DNA of 64,000 nucleotides from UBA6163 sp041753075 (GTDB taxonomy: Bacteria; Planctomycetota; Planctomycetia; Pirellulales; Pirellulaceae), in NCBI GenBank assembly GCA_041753075.1, contig JBGSVE010000137.1, positions 1 through 64,000 of the forward strand, written 5' to 3'. Within the stretch, counting starts at the first letter, position 1. Each line of letters begins with the position of its first letter. The notes below the pieces were generated by a model. It saw nothing but the letters and a program-made list of their open reading frames with translations. It was not told the DNA's origin and did not search any database. Below are positions 8,903 through 16,892 of the stretch, piece after piece. The position numbers were made by a program, and so were the translations under genes.

Positions 8903-9885
8903 GAACTCGTACTGGGCGTCAGCGAAATTGGGGACGGAATACCAAAACGAAACGGATCAGCAGGATCGATCAACAGGTTCGCTTCGGCGTTGATAAACGC
9001 TCTGGCTTGAATTGTCGGAATCACACTGCCATCGGATAACACGGCAGCGCTGCCGTAGAAGATTGTGTCCAGAATTCCGGCTTGTCGCCAGACTTGGCCG
9101 GGCGACAATTTTCCAGCGGCGACGAGGCACGCCAACTTGGCGCTGGTCCCGGTCCCACAAGGCGAGCGGTCATAAGCGTTGCCGGGGCAGAGGACAAAAT
9201 TCTTGCTGTCGGCATGTTGCGGATTTGTCGGTTTTGCAAAAATTTCGATATGATCAATTTCGCCGCCATCACGTCCGGTGACTGCGTTGTCACGCAAACT
9301 TTGACGAATCGCCATCGCGAACTGTGTTAGCTGCGCGGTTCGAGCACGCTCCAGCGGAATATCAGTCGGGTTGTCCGTCAAGAAGAACCAATTGCCACCC
9401 CAAGCGACATCGCCAACGACGGTTCCGAACCCGGCGACCTTCAATTCGATTCCCTGTAAATGACGGAAGCTGGCAACATTGCGAACCGAAATGATTCCGG
9501 CTTGATCGACGATGGCAGTCACACGACCGACGGGTGTTTCGATGCCATGATCGCCCGCCGATATCGTTTCTAAGTGAATCAGTGTTTGCACCACGCCGAT
9601 GGTGCCGTGAATGCAGCCGTTGAGATAGCCGACGTTGTTGAAGAAGACGACTCCCGCCACGCAGTCATCGCGTGTCGATTCACAAAGAATCGCTCCGACC
9701 ATTGCCTCATTTCCGCGCGGCTCATTCAAGCAGCTTGTCCGTAGCCAATCATGTTCGGATTCAAGCTCACGTCGAACGTCGAGCATTGATGTACCGCGAA
9801 ACGTCGGCCCACCGGAAACGATTACGCGAGTCGGTTCACCTTCGGTATGGGAATCAAGTACACGGATCGTTGGCAGCGGTTTCAT
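8899..9885 (-). CDS. 4-hydroxyproline 2-epimerase (proline racemase family)
   Basis: A 328-residue proline-racemase-family protein. Both catalytic positions are cysteines: Cys91 in GYLNGCIHGTIGV and about Cys243 in DRSPCGTGTSAKLA. The Cys/Cys pair is typical of epimerases, whereas trans-3-hydroxyproline dehydratases have Thr at the second site. The N-terminus begins RVLDSHTEGEPTRV, a standard family opening. It converts trans-4-hydroxy-L-proline to cis-4-hydroxy-D-proline. It is the first gene of the coupled three-gene catabolic set and starts 24 bp after the stop of the TPR-type gene upstream, so it may belong to a longer transcript. The first cysteine's neighbourhood (NGCIHG) differs slightly from the usual MCGHG. 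Confidence 0.88.
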   Translation of the reverse strand: MKPLPTIRVLDSHTEGEPTRVIVSGGPTFRGTSMLDVRRELESEHDWLRTSCLNEPRGNEAMVGAILCESTRDDCVAGVVFFNNVGYLNGCIHGTIGVVQTLIHLETISAGDHGIETPVGRVTAIVDQAGIISVRNVASFRHLQGIELKVAGFGTVVGDVAWGGNWFFLTDNPTDIPLERARTAQLTQFAMAIRQSLRDNAVTGRDGGEIDHIEIFAKPTNPQHADSKNFVLCPGNAYDRSPCGTGTSAKLACLVAAGKLSPGQVWRQAGILDTIFYGSAAVLSDGSVIPTIQARAFINAEANLLIDPADPFRFGIPSPISLTPSTSS

Positions 9886-9909
9886 GGCTATGATTGTATC
9901 ACAGTCAGA

Positions 9910-12471
9910 TTAGGCGTCGGTTTCTTCGGGCAATGGACCCGTGTCGAGCCACGCCAGCAGTTCTTTCCATCGCTTACGGTCATAGCGCGTTGTTTGCAGA
10001 AACTGGTCGTCGGATTCGGGTGGGATTCGTCCAAGCACGATCGCGGCCTGGCGGATTACCAGCCGGGCTTCGCGGGTACGATTCAGTTGCTTCAGACAGC
10101 GCGATTGGCCAAGCATTGCTTCGAGTGCCGGAGGCTCATTCATGTATCGCAACGAGACCGCGCGAAACGCATCGGCCGATTGCTCGAATCGCCCCAATTC
10201 AAACAGCGTATCGGCTTCGGCGATGTAACAATTGCGCAGCATCGCTTGCTGGGACTCACTGAGTGGTTGCTCTTCTTCTCGCGTCGCCAAGTCACGGCGC
10301 AAATTGACAAAGCCAGCCAGCGCCGCGGTTAGATGTTGGTCCGACTGCAGGCGAAATTGGCGTTTGGCCGCATCCAGAATGTCGCCGGAGTCGGTTTCCA
10401 ACTGCAACCAAACCGCCGCAAGTCGGTGAGCCCGAGCATTGAGATACGCCGCATGTTTGGCTTCGGGCATCGGCCAATAACGTGTCGCTGCTTCCTGTAA
10501 TCGCAATATCGCTTCTTCGATTTGGGGCTGCGAGTCGCGCAGCAACGTCCGCGAAGGCAGGTCGCCACGCAGTGGTGATTTTCGCGCCAGATCCCAATTC
10601 AAATGGACTTCATTTGCATTTTGAAATAGTAGCTCACCGAGCGTAAATAACGAAGCACGCCAGACGGGACTTGCGGGCGTCAAGGAGCCGTCGGTGAGGT
10701 TTTGTTCCAATAGCTCTTTCGCCTTGGGGAATCGCTCGGCCTCGGCATGGGCAAGCGCCGCGGTCAACCGAGCATCGTATTTCAGCGGGTCACGAGGGAA
10801 CTCGGCAATGCACTCTTCCAGCGGCAACAATGCACCATTGGGATCGCCAGTTGCCATTCGCGCCTTGCCCAATGCCAACAGCCCCGGCGGTTGGCGACGC
10901 CGGTCTTCGAATTGCAAATAGTCGTCCAACAGGTCGACGCAGCGAGCAAGTTGGCCACTGACCTGGTAAGCTTCAATCGATTGCCACAGCGTTTCGCAGT
11001 AGCTTTTTGTATCAAATCGCAACTTGGCCGACTCCGCGAAAGCGTCACCGGCATCGCGATAACGCCGCTTGGCTGCTGCGAGTCCCTGCGATTCGATGTC
11101 GCCGGCGGGACGCCTCGCCGAGGCCAGCAGTTTGTCGGCGGCTTGTTGATGAGTGATCGCTTCTTCGTAAATCGCGTCGGCGGCCGGAAATAGTGACGGA
11201 AGCGTTTTCGCGATCGCAATGCATTGGTCGAACCTTTCCCAGTCACGAAGACGCTGCAGCGCGGTAATCATTCGTGAGCGAAAACTTTGCAGATCGATTG
11301 CCGTTCCATCAAAGTTTTGTTCGTTGCCAATTTCACGCAACAGGTAACGCACGGTTTGAAGCGATTCTTCACCGTTCCCCGCTTCGACCAACCATTCAAT
11401 CTCCTCGATTCCAGCGGCGATGCTCGCGCCCTCAAACGGTTGCTGTTGGCGCACGCTGGTAAGTAATGTCAGCGCTTCGGCAGGTTGGCCCGAGCACCCG
11501 AACCCGCGCGCCGCCCACAAACTCGCTTGGTTGGCTAAGTCCGGCGACGCATCGCGGCGAAGCCGACCCAGGCGCTCCATCGCAGCGGCGAGAAAGCGGC
11601 TCACCTCGGGTCGGGCAGTTACATTTCCGGATTTCCCCTTGCCGTATTTATCAATCGCTTCGGAGATATCGGCGATCGAAAGTAATAGCTCAACCTTAGC
11701 AAGCCGATTGTAGGTCTCCGCGTCGGCCTTGAGCAAACGGCTTGATACACGCACGTTGATGTCCTGCAGCAGCTTCCTAGCGTCACTGTATTGGCCAATC
11801 CGAATCAGGCACTCGGCAAGCAAACACTCGAATTCGTCACGCAACGCGGCGGGGGACAAACGCTGAGAATCGACCGTCTTGAGCAACGCGACCGCCTCCA
11901 TGACCGCCTCTTTTTCGCCATACAAATAGCATCGGGCGATTACCGGAATCAGTTCTTCGCGAAATGTGGGATTGCGGTCCACGCATGTCCTCAACCTAGC
12001 AATCGCCCCGGCATAGTCGCCAATGTGAAATAGAGCCAAGCCAAGCAATCGATCGCCTTCGTCCTCGCGTCCGCTGGGCCATGACGTCGAGGCCGTCAAT
12101 AAGTGAGGAATGGCGATGTGCAGCGCCGCGCGACGGTCCTTGATATTGCTCAGCGGCAACGCGTCGGAGGCGCGCCCGGCACCGATTAGGTATTCCTTGA
12201 GCAGCTCGAGCTCGGCGGCCGCGTCTTCGCTCAGAACGACTTGTTCGGCGAGATTTGCAGCCGTCGTAAAGTGTGCCAAGGCATACTGCTTGGCGGCGAT
12301 TTGCAAGGTTGCGGCACCGGGATCGATCGACGCCTGCATCCAGGTCGCAAATAGCGCCGCGAAACCAACGACCGTCGTCACGGCGGCAATTATCAATAGT
12401 TTCGCCGTCAACGCCGCCGAATCGTTGTCGTTTGTTGCAGGCGTTTCGGTTGCAGATCCGGGTTTTGGCAT
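9910..12471 (-). CDS. Large membrane-anchored TPR-type protein
   Basis: An 853-residue protein with one N-terminal membrane helix (about residues 24-46, LLIIAAVTTVVGFAALFATW) after a polar 22-residue segment, followed by a long Ala/Leu-rich helical region with repeated patterns of tetratricopeptide type, for example LLGLALFHIGDYAGAIARL, LAECLIRIGQYSDARKLL, and AEADTLFELGRFEQSADAF. TPR arrays are protein-interaction scaffolds; the repeats would lie outside the cytoplasm if the N-terminus stays inside. No catalytic motif was seen. It ends 24 bp before the hydroxyproline epimerase on the same strand, but a functional link is not evident. Proteins of this size and layout are common in planctomycetes. 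Confidence 0.75.
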   Translation of the reverse strand: MPKPGSATETPATNDNDSAALTAKLLIIAAVTTVVGFAALFATWMQASIDPGAATLQIAAKQYALAHFTTAANLAEQVVLSEDAAAELELLKEYLIGAGRASDALPLSNIKDRRAALHIAIPHLLTASTSWPSGREDEGDRLLGLALFHIGDYAGAIARLRTCVDRNPTFREELIPVIARCYLYGEKEAVMEAVALLKTVDSQRLSPAALRDEFECLLAECLIRIGQYSDARKLLQDINVRVSSRLLKADAETYNRLAKVELLLSIADISEAIDKYGKGKSGNVTARPEVSRFLAAAMERLGRLRRDASPDLANQASLWAARGFGCSGQPAEALTLLTSVRQQQPFEGASIAAGIEEIEWLVEAGNGEESLQTVRYLLREIGNEQNFDGTAIDLQSFRSRMITALQRLRDWERFDQCIAIAKTLPSLFPAADAIYEEAITHQQAADKLLASARRPAGDIESQGLAAAKRRYRDAGDAFAESAKLRFDTKSYCETLWQSIEAYQVSGQLARCVDLLDDYLQFEDRRRQPPGLLALGKARMATGDPNGALLPLEECIAEFPRDPLKYDARLTAALAHAEAERFPKAKELLEQNLTDGSLTPASPVWRASLFTLGELLFQNANEVHLNWDLARKSPLRGDLPSRTLLRDSQPQIEEAILRLQEAATRYWPMPEAKHAAYLNARAHRLAAVWLQLETDSGDILDAAKRQFRLQSDQHLTAALAGFVNLRRDLATREEEQPLSESQQAMLRNCYIAEADTLFELGRFEQSADAFRAVSLRYMNEPPALEAMLGQSRCLKQLNRTREARLVIRQAAIVLGRIPPESDDQFLQTTRYDRKRWKELLAWLDTGPLPEETDA

Positions 12472-12809
12472 CGAGTGTCTTGCGCCGGCAACGGGCGTTG
12501 ATCTGAAACGAAAATCTTGAAATACCCGCTTCGCCGTGCCCGCCGCAAGTGAAATCTCGTCACCACCGGCATGACCGATTCATTTTGCCACCAGAAAGCT
12601 TCAAACCTCGACACAAATTGCCTCAACCTCCTCCGCCGCACAACCGACGTGCTAGCTTTCATTGGCAAGGCTTCTGCCCCTTGCCGAACCGCGACCACCC
12701 GCCCAGCCCAACCTGCCCGCAACGTCAGGCGCGTCAAGATGTTGAATGACGCCTACGAACAGCTCGATTGTTGCCGATCGGATTCACCCTTTAACGAGGA
12801 ACCTGCCAC
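12472..12809. other. Divergent intergenic region with one hairpin
   Basis: This stretch separates the minus-strand TPR gene from the plus-strand small gene at 12810 and must hold both promoters, though no near-consensus pair is clear. A seven-base-pair perfect hairpin (GGCAAGG 12664-12670, CCTTGCC 12679-12685, eight-base loop) is the only obvious structure. No credible coding sequence was seen. Confidence 0.4.
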
Positions 12810-13199
12810 GTGAACGCAATCAATACTGATATCAACGCACAACCCATCGTTACCCTCGATCGTCGCAGCAAAGATCGCCGCGATGCAAAGGATGATGCAG
12901 GTCCACGGCCGCTGTTGAACCAACCGACTAAAAAGGCAAACCGTCGCCGCCACATCGACCCCACGACCTGCGAACGCGATTATCGCCAAGATGAAATCGA
13001 CTTCATGCGTGCGATGGACGATTACAAACGATCGGCGGGACGAATGTTCCCGACGTGCAGCGAAGTATTGGAAGTTATCCGCTCGATGGGTTATGTTCGC
13101 TTGACTGACGAACAAATCGAACTGCTCGGCGACACGCTCGTCGAGATCACTGAACAATACGAATCAAGCGACGACTCAGACGACGAAGACTTCGAGTAG
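12810..13199 (+). CDS. Conserved-type hypothetical protein with charged tail
   Basis: A 129-residue protein with a purine-rich ribosome site (AACGAGGAAC) upstream of a GTG start. The N-terminal third is basic (VTLDRRSKDRRDAK, KKANRRRHID). The central region FMRAMDDYKRSAGRMFPTCSEVLEVIRSMGY looks like a compact helical domain, and the C-terminus is acidic (SSDDSDDEDFE). No signal peptide or membrane helix is present, so it is probably cytoplasmic. Proteins with a similar 'DYKR..GR.FPT..EVL.V...LGY' pattern occur in planctomycetes but have no assigned function as far as I know. It is followed 29 bp later by another small gene on the same strand. Confidence 0.7.
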   Translation: MNAINTDINAQPIVTLDRRSKDRRDAKDDAGPRPLLNQPTKKANRRRHIDPTTCERDYRQDEIDFMRAMDDYKRSAGRMFPTCSEVLEVIRSMGYVRLTDEQIELLGDTLVEITEQYESSDDSDDEDFE

Positions 13200-13228
13200 T
13201 TGGCAAAGCTGGCGAATGGTTGCTGTCC

Positions 13229-13624
13229 ATGCTGTTAACCGTTGCGAAGTATCTGTGGGCGAGCCCTAATACTTGCTTGGGAATCGCGATCGGCTGGACT
13301 CTTGGTGGCCAATTTCGCATCGTTCATGGCGTTGTCGAAATTCATGGGCTTCGTGTTGCCGCGGCGCTAAACCGACTTTGGATGCCAGCAATGGCGATCA
13401 CGTTGGGCCACTGCGTGCTGGGCCAAACCATCGCCGGACTGGACGTCACCCGGCGTCACGAGGCGGTGCATGTTCGCCAATACGAACGCTGGGGACCATT
13501 GTTTATTCCTGCCTACTTGGCCGCGTGGGCCGGTCTGCAAATGACCGGTCGCGATGGCTATCGAGATAATCCGTTTGAGATCGAAGCCTACCGCGACGAG
13601 GGTCGTAGTTGGCCGAGTGAATGA
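13229..13624 (+). CDS. Hypothetical membrane protein with HExxH-like motif
   Basis: A 131-residue protein starting MLLTVAKYLWASPN; a TTG three codons upstream is an alternative start. It has hydrophobic segments near the N-terminus and around residues 46-66 and 84-99. The conspicuous feature is RRHEAVHVRQYERWGPLFIP: an HEAVH sequence fits the zinc-peptidase pattern HExxH, with a possible distal Glu in PFEIEAYRDE. It may be a small membrane metalloprotease-like protein or an inactive relative; the size is well below known families such as M48. Its last 37 bases overlap the 3' end of the converging cytochrome gene. Confidence 0.65.
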   Translation: MLLTVAKYLWASPNTCLGIAIGWTLGGQFRIVHGVVEIHGLRVAAALNRLWMPAMAITLGHCVLGQTIAGLDVTRRHEAVHVRQYERWGPLFIPAYLAAWAGLQMTGRDGYRDNPFEIEAYRDEGRSWPSE

Positions 13625-16032
13625 ACTATCGCCAACACGATCACAACGACTGCGGCGTAACGATGTAACCACGCGGCCTGCAACAGTCCCGCAGTATCAA
13701 ACAGCGGCAGCATGCTGGTTAACATCGTGCCTGCGGTCACGATGCTGGCGATGACAAGACCCCACAGGCTCGCTCGCGATATCCACGTTGATCGATTGAG
13801 TTTCGATATGTTGTTGCTTGGCAAATGACTTGTCGCCAACAACAGCAATAAGAAAACAAACGCGCCCGCTGCCATCAAATGCACCAACAGCGGGTAGCCA
13901 AGCACATGCCCGTTGAACCACAGTGACCCAAATGAAGTCACACCAAGTGCCAACACACAGAGCATAAATCCCAGATAGCCTGCGCGTTTGATAAACCGTC
14001 CCCAGCCGATTGTAAAATCGATCAACGATGGTCGACCACTCAGCCACGCTGACAAAGCGATCATGATCGTTATTCCCATCGCCGCGAAACTCGCATACTT
14101 AAATGTCGATCGCCCGGCAAACATCTGGTTCCATTGGCCAATGCGAACCATGTCAACTTGTTGGCGCTGATGAATCGGAAACGCCGCGAGCGTTTGGTTT
14201 GGAATGAGGCCCACGGGCAACACGTTGGCACCGAAGAACGGCGAGTCGGTGCGATGACATTCGGCACAACCGCTTGCGCCCCAAGATTGAGTCGCTGGGC
14301 GAACGTTGTGCGCCAGTGGCCAGGCGACAAAATCGGCCGCAACTTGGATTGCCGTTGAATCAAGTTCCTTTATGCCGGCCTCTGCTGATCGGATAAACGC
14401 ACTGCCACCGCTGATGAAAACGGGTGTTGACTCGGGGTACTTGATGGCGATTGCCGCGAGCGCTTCAGCAAGTCGCGATTGAACCTGAGCCGTTCTTAAT
14501 TCTGCCTCGGCGGTGGCCAGCTTGGTTGATTCTGCCTCAGTCAATTCTTCGGGCTTCACCTTGACTCGCTCGGGCCCAAGTAACTCGCTGCGTTTGGACA
14601 ACGGCAATTTGACCTCGGCCAACTCACTGGTAAAGTCGCCGCGTACCTTGAGCGCTTTGCGTAACAATTCGAAGCTTTCATCGGGATGCAGTGGTGTGAT
14701 GTCATCGCCATTGATCGTCGCCCAATAAGATGGCCAATACAGTCGATGCGGCGTGTATTTCGCGATTGGCGACTCGCTGGATTGTGCGTTGAGAGGCAAC
14801 ATCACCGGACTAACAATCGCCGGCAACTCCAAACCCGTGCGACGCTGGTGCTCACCCAATCGATGGACGATTGCATTGACCAAACGCGGTGGGCTCGATT
14901 GCGGCAGCGGGCCGCTGTGACAGGCCGTGCAATTGAGCTTGTCAAAATGCAGTGGCGGAATCCCGCGATGCGTTGGCCGTGGGGCTCCCAAGCGTCCAGC
15001 CATCTCGGCGGCAACCGGCGCAGTTGGAGTCTCGCCAAGGTGACAACCCTGACACGACAACGATGCGATGTTGGCTCCACTTTCGTGGACCTCACCCTGG
15101 AATCCACGTACCGTCTGGTGATCCAATCCGTTGCGGTGACAATCCGCACAGGCGATGCCGGCGCGAATGTGAATGTCGTCATCATGCAACCAACGATTGC
15201 CCGCAACCGCATCGGCGTCGACGTTCGTATGGCAGTAATAACATGCGTCATTCTTGGGTTTGCGAACCAAATCAAAAAACACTTTGCCATCATCACCAAT
15301 ACGATCGGGCTCGTAGGCAAACTTTGGCATCTTCTCGGCGGCCCCGCTTGCCTGCGGATCAAAATCATCCTTCAAGCGTTTTAAGTTGCCGTCAACGGTC
15401 CCGAGTCCCATAGCAACTGCCGGCGCGTAGGGAAAATTCTCGATCTCAATTTGCTCAGTCCACAAGAACGGGCTGTAACCGCTGCCTGCGTTGTGATGAC
15501 AAATCATGCAATCAACGAGCAGCTCGCCGGTAATCTTTGTGCGGTCGGACGCGGACGCATTTGCCGCCAGCGATTCTTTGCTCCCCGGTCCACCTCCGGG
15601 CAAGTAACCACCAAACTTCGCCGCCATTTGCCAACGCGAAATCCCGACTTTGTCAGGTGCGAAGGTCCCTTGCCAGTTCCGATACGAAAGTGGTAAATGG
15701 GTTCCGGTGCGCGAGTCATTCCAAATCCAAGGCTGGCCGCCGCGACCGGGCAAAGCGTCACCATCAATCGCGCTGAAATGCCATCCGTGCGAGATGGTTG
15801 CAAAGTCGTGGCAACGTCCACAGGTTTGCTGGGGCGAATACGGTGTTGGGTTTTCGGCGCTTGTGTTGATCTTCGTATTGGACGCATCGTAGAGATCGAT
15901 CCGGTGAACGTAACCGCTGTGGCTATCGGATGCTGCATATCGCCGCGCGCCGTCTGCTGCCGTCACGAGCGACGGTAGAATTCCGACAAGTAAAGCGCAA
16001 CCAAACGCCGCAATGAAACAACGACCTATCAA
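13588..16032 (-). CDS. Seven-heme c-type cytochrome with C-terminal membrane domain
   Basis: An 814-residue protein with a signal peptide (about residues 1-25, LPSLVTA) and seven CxxCH heme sites: CGRCH, CMICH (followed by a second His), CYYCH, CADCH, CQGCH, CTACH and CAECH. After the last heme come five hydrophobic segments (about residues 665-810: FAAMGITIMIALSAWL, GFMLCVLALGVTSFG, LVHLMAAGAFVFLLLLLA, LWGLVIASIVTAGTML, YAAVVVIVLAIVHSLG), with His residues in three of them resembling a heme-b membrane cytochrome. It is probably a periplasmic electron carrier or reductase coupled to the quinone pool. The substrate is not evident and I did not match it to a named multiheme family. A charged helical stretch (about residues 475-520) separates heme six from heme seven. 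Confidence 0.8.
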   Translation of the reverse strand: MIGRCFIAAFGCALLVGILPSLVTAADGARRYAASDSHSGYVHRIDLYDASNTKINTSAENPTPYSPQQTCGRCHDFATISHGWHFSAIDGDALPGRGGQPWIWNDSRTGTHLPLSYRNWQGTFAPDKVGISRWQMAAKFGGYLPGGGPGSKESLAANASASDRTKITGELLVDCMICHHNAGSGYSPFLWTEQIEIENFPYAPAVAMGLGTVDGNLKRLKDDFDPQASGAAEKMPKFAYEPDRIGDDGKVFFDLVRKPKNDACYYCHTNVDADAVAGNRWLHDDDIHIRAGIACADCHRNGLDHQTVRGFQGEVHESGANIASLSCQGCHLGETPTAPVAAEMAGRLGAPRPTHRGIPPLHFDKLNCTACHSGPLPQSSPPRLVNAIVHRLGEHQRRTGLELPAIVSPVMLPLNAQSSESPIAKYTPHRLYWPSYWATINGDDITPLHPDESFELLRKALKVRGDFTSELAEVKLPLSKRSELLGPERVKVKPEELTEAESTKLATAEAELRTAQVQSRLAEALAAIAIKYPESTPVFISGGSAFIRSAEAGIKELDSTAIQVAADFVAWPLAHNVRPATQSWGASGCAECHRTDSPFFGANVLPVGLIPNQTLAAFPIHQRQQVDMVRIGQWNQMFAGRSTFKYASFAAMGITIMIALSAWLSGRPSLIDFTIGWGRFIKRAGYLGFMLCVLALGVTSFGSLWFNGHVLGYPLLVHLMAAGAFVFLLLLLATSHLPSNNISKLNRSTWISRASLWGLVIASIVTAGTMLTSMLPLFDTAGLLQAAWLHRYAAVVVIVLAIVHSLGQLRPSSR

Positions 16033-16145
16033 TTGACCACCTCAACAAACAAAGTCTTAACCGCAGCGGCGCTCAATCGCTAAGTTCGACTTTCGCAGTT
16101 TTCCTGCGACGAATTCGCGTCGAGTAGAACAATTGTCCCAATTGT

Positions 16146-16493
16146 CTAAATAGCTTCGCCACCGCGCTCGCCGGTGCGAATACGAATGCAATCGTCCATC
16201 GGCAAGACAAAGATCTTACCATCACCGATCTCGCCGGTTTCGCCCGTGCGACCACCTTCCAAAATGGCGTCGATCGTCGGCTGCACAAACGGTTCGTTAA
16301 CCGCAATTTGAAGCTGGACTTTGCGTAGCAAGTTGATGCTGAACTCGTGGCCGCGGTAAACGCCGGTTTGGCCTTTTTGTCGTCCAAAACCTTGGCAGTC
16401 CATAACGGTCAAACGAAACACCTCGACTTTGGTCAGCGCCTCTTTAACGGCCTCGAGCTTGTTTGGCTGGATGATGGCAATGATCAGCTTCAC
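16146..16493 (-). CDS. glnK: Nitrogen regulatory protein PII
   Basis: With the GTG start at 16493 the protein is 115 residues, close to the usual 112, and opens MKLIIAIIQPNKLEAVKEAL as in the family; an ATG four codons upstream is possible. The T-loop reads GFGRQKGQTGVYRGHEF: Tyr46 is present, but residue 51, uridylylated Tyr in E. coli GlnB/GlnK, is Phe here. The B-loop/C-loop (EGGRTGETGEIGDGKIFV) that binds ATP and 2-oxoglutarate is intact. PII proteins sense energy, 2-oxoglutarate and glutamine status and bind AmtB to block ammonium entry. The amt gene lies about 400 bp upstream on the same strand, which supports GlnK identity. Confidence 0.9.
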   Translation of the reverse strand: MKLIIAIIQPNKLEAVKEALTKVEVFRLTVMDCQGFGRQKGQTGVYRGHEFSINLLRKVQLQIAVNEPFVQPTIDAILEGGRTGETGEIGDGKIFVLPMDDCIRIRTGERGGEAI

Positions 16494-16892
16494 GATTACA
16501 TACACCGCAGAGCCTGCGGTCCTTCGATCGGTGGGTGTGCAGACAAGTTAGGAGGTTGAAAAGATACTTGCCACTACAAGACGGCGAAACATGGTAGACG
16601 TGCTAAACGCACGTTGAAAGGGAACCCCGACCCATGGCGAGTGAGGCGGACACTCGCCACGGGCCATTGGGGATCCTTCTGGCCCAGGCAAGAGCCGAGA
16701 AGTTCACCTATTTTGGAGACGACTATTCTTCCATTCTAAGTTTCGACAACATTCGCTCCGCTTGCGCCAGTTGCCACGGTCCATGGTCACCGGGTGCTTC
16801 GCCACCGAGGACTTGCGTCCCCGGTGGCAAAGCGGCGGTGGGTAGCCGTTGAACGCCGCCCCGCGGTCGAGGCGGCGATCATGAATCCTACG
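16494..16892. other. amt-glnK spacer with two strong hairpins
   Basis: This 400-bp gap between two same-strand nitrogen genes is long for an operon. It contains a perfect 9-bp hairpin (TGGCGAGTG 16635-16643, CACTCGCCA 16651-16659) flanked by CCC/GGG and CCCC/GGGG pairings that extend the stem, and a longer imperfect stem at 16796-16833 (GCTTCGCCACCG with CGGTGGCAAAGC, plus GGAC/GTCC inside). Neither is followed by a T-run on the minus strand, so they look more like repetitive extragenic palindromes or mRNA processing structures than intrinsic terminators. No coding potential is seen. Confidence 0.5.

Noticed and set aside
14686..15384. Open frame of 232 codons on the plus strand
   Set aside because: Antisense to the multiheme cytochrome; no ribosome site or motif.
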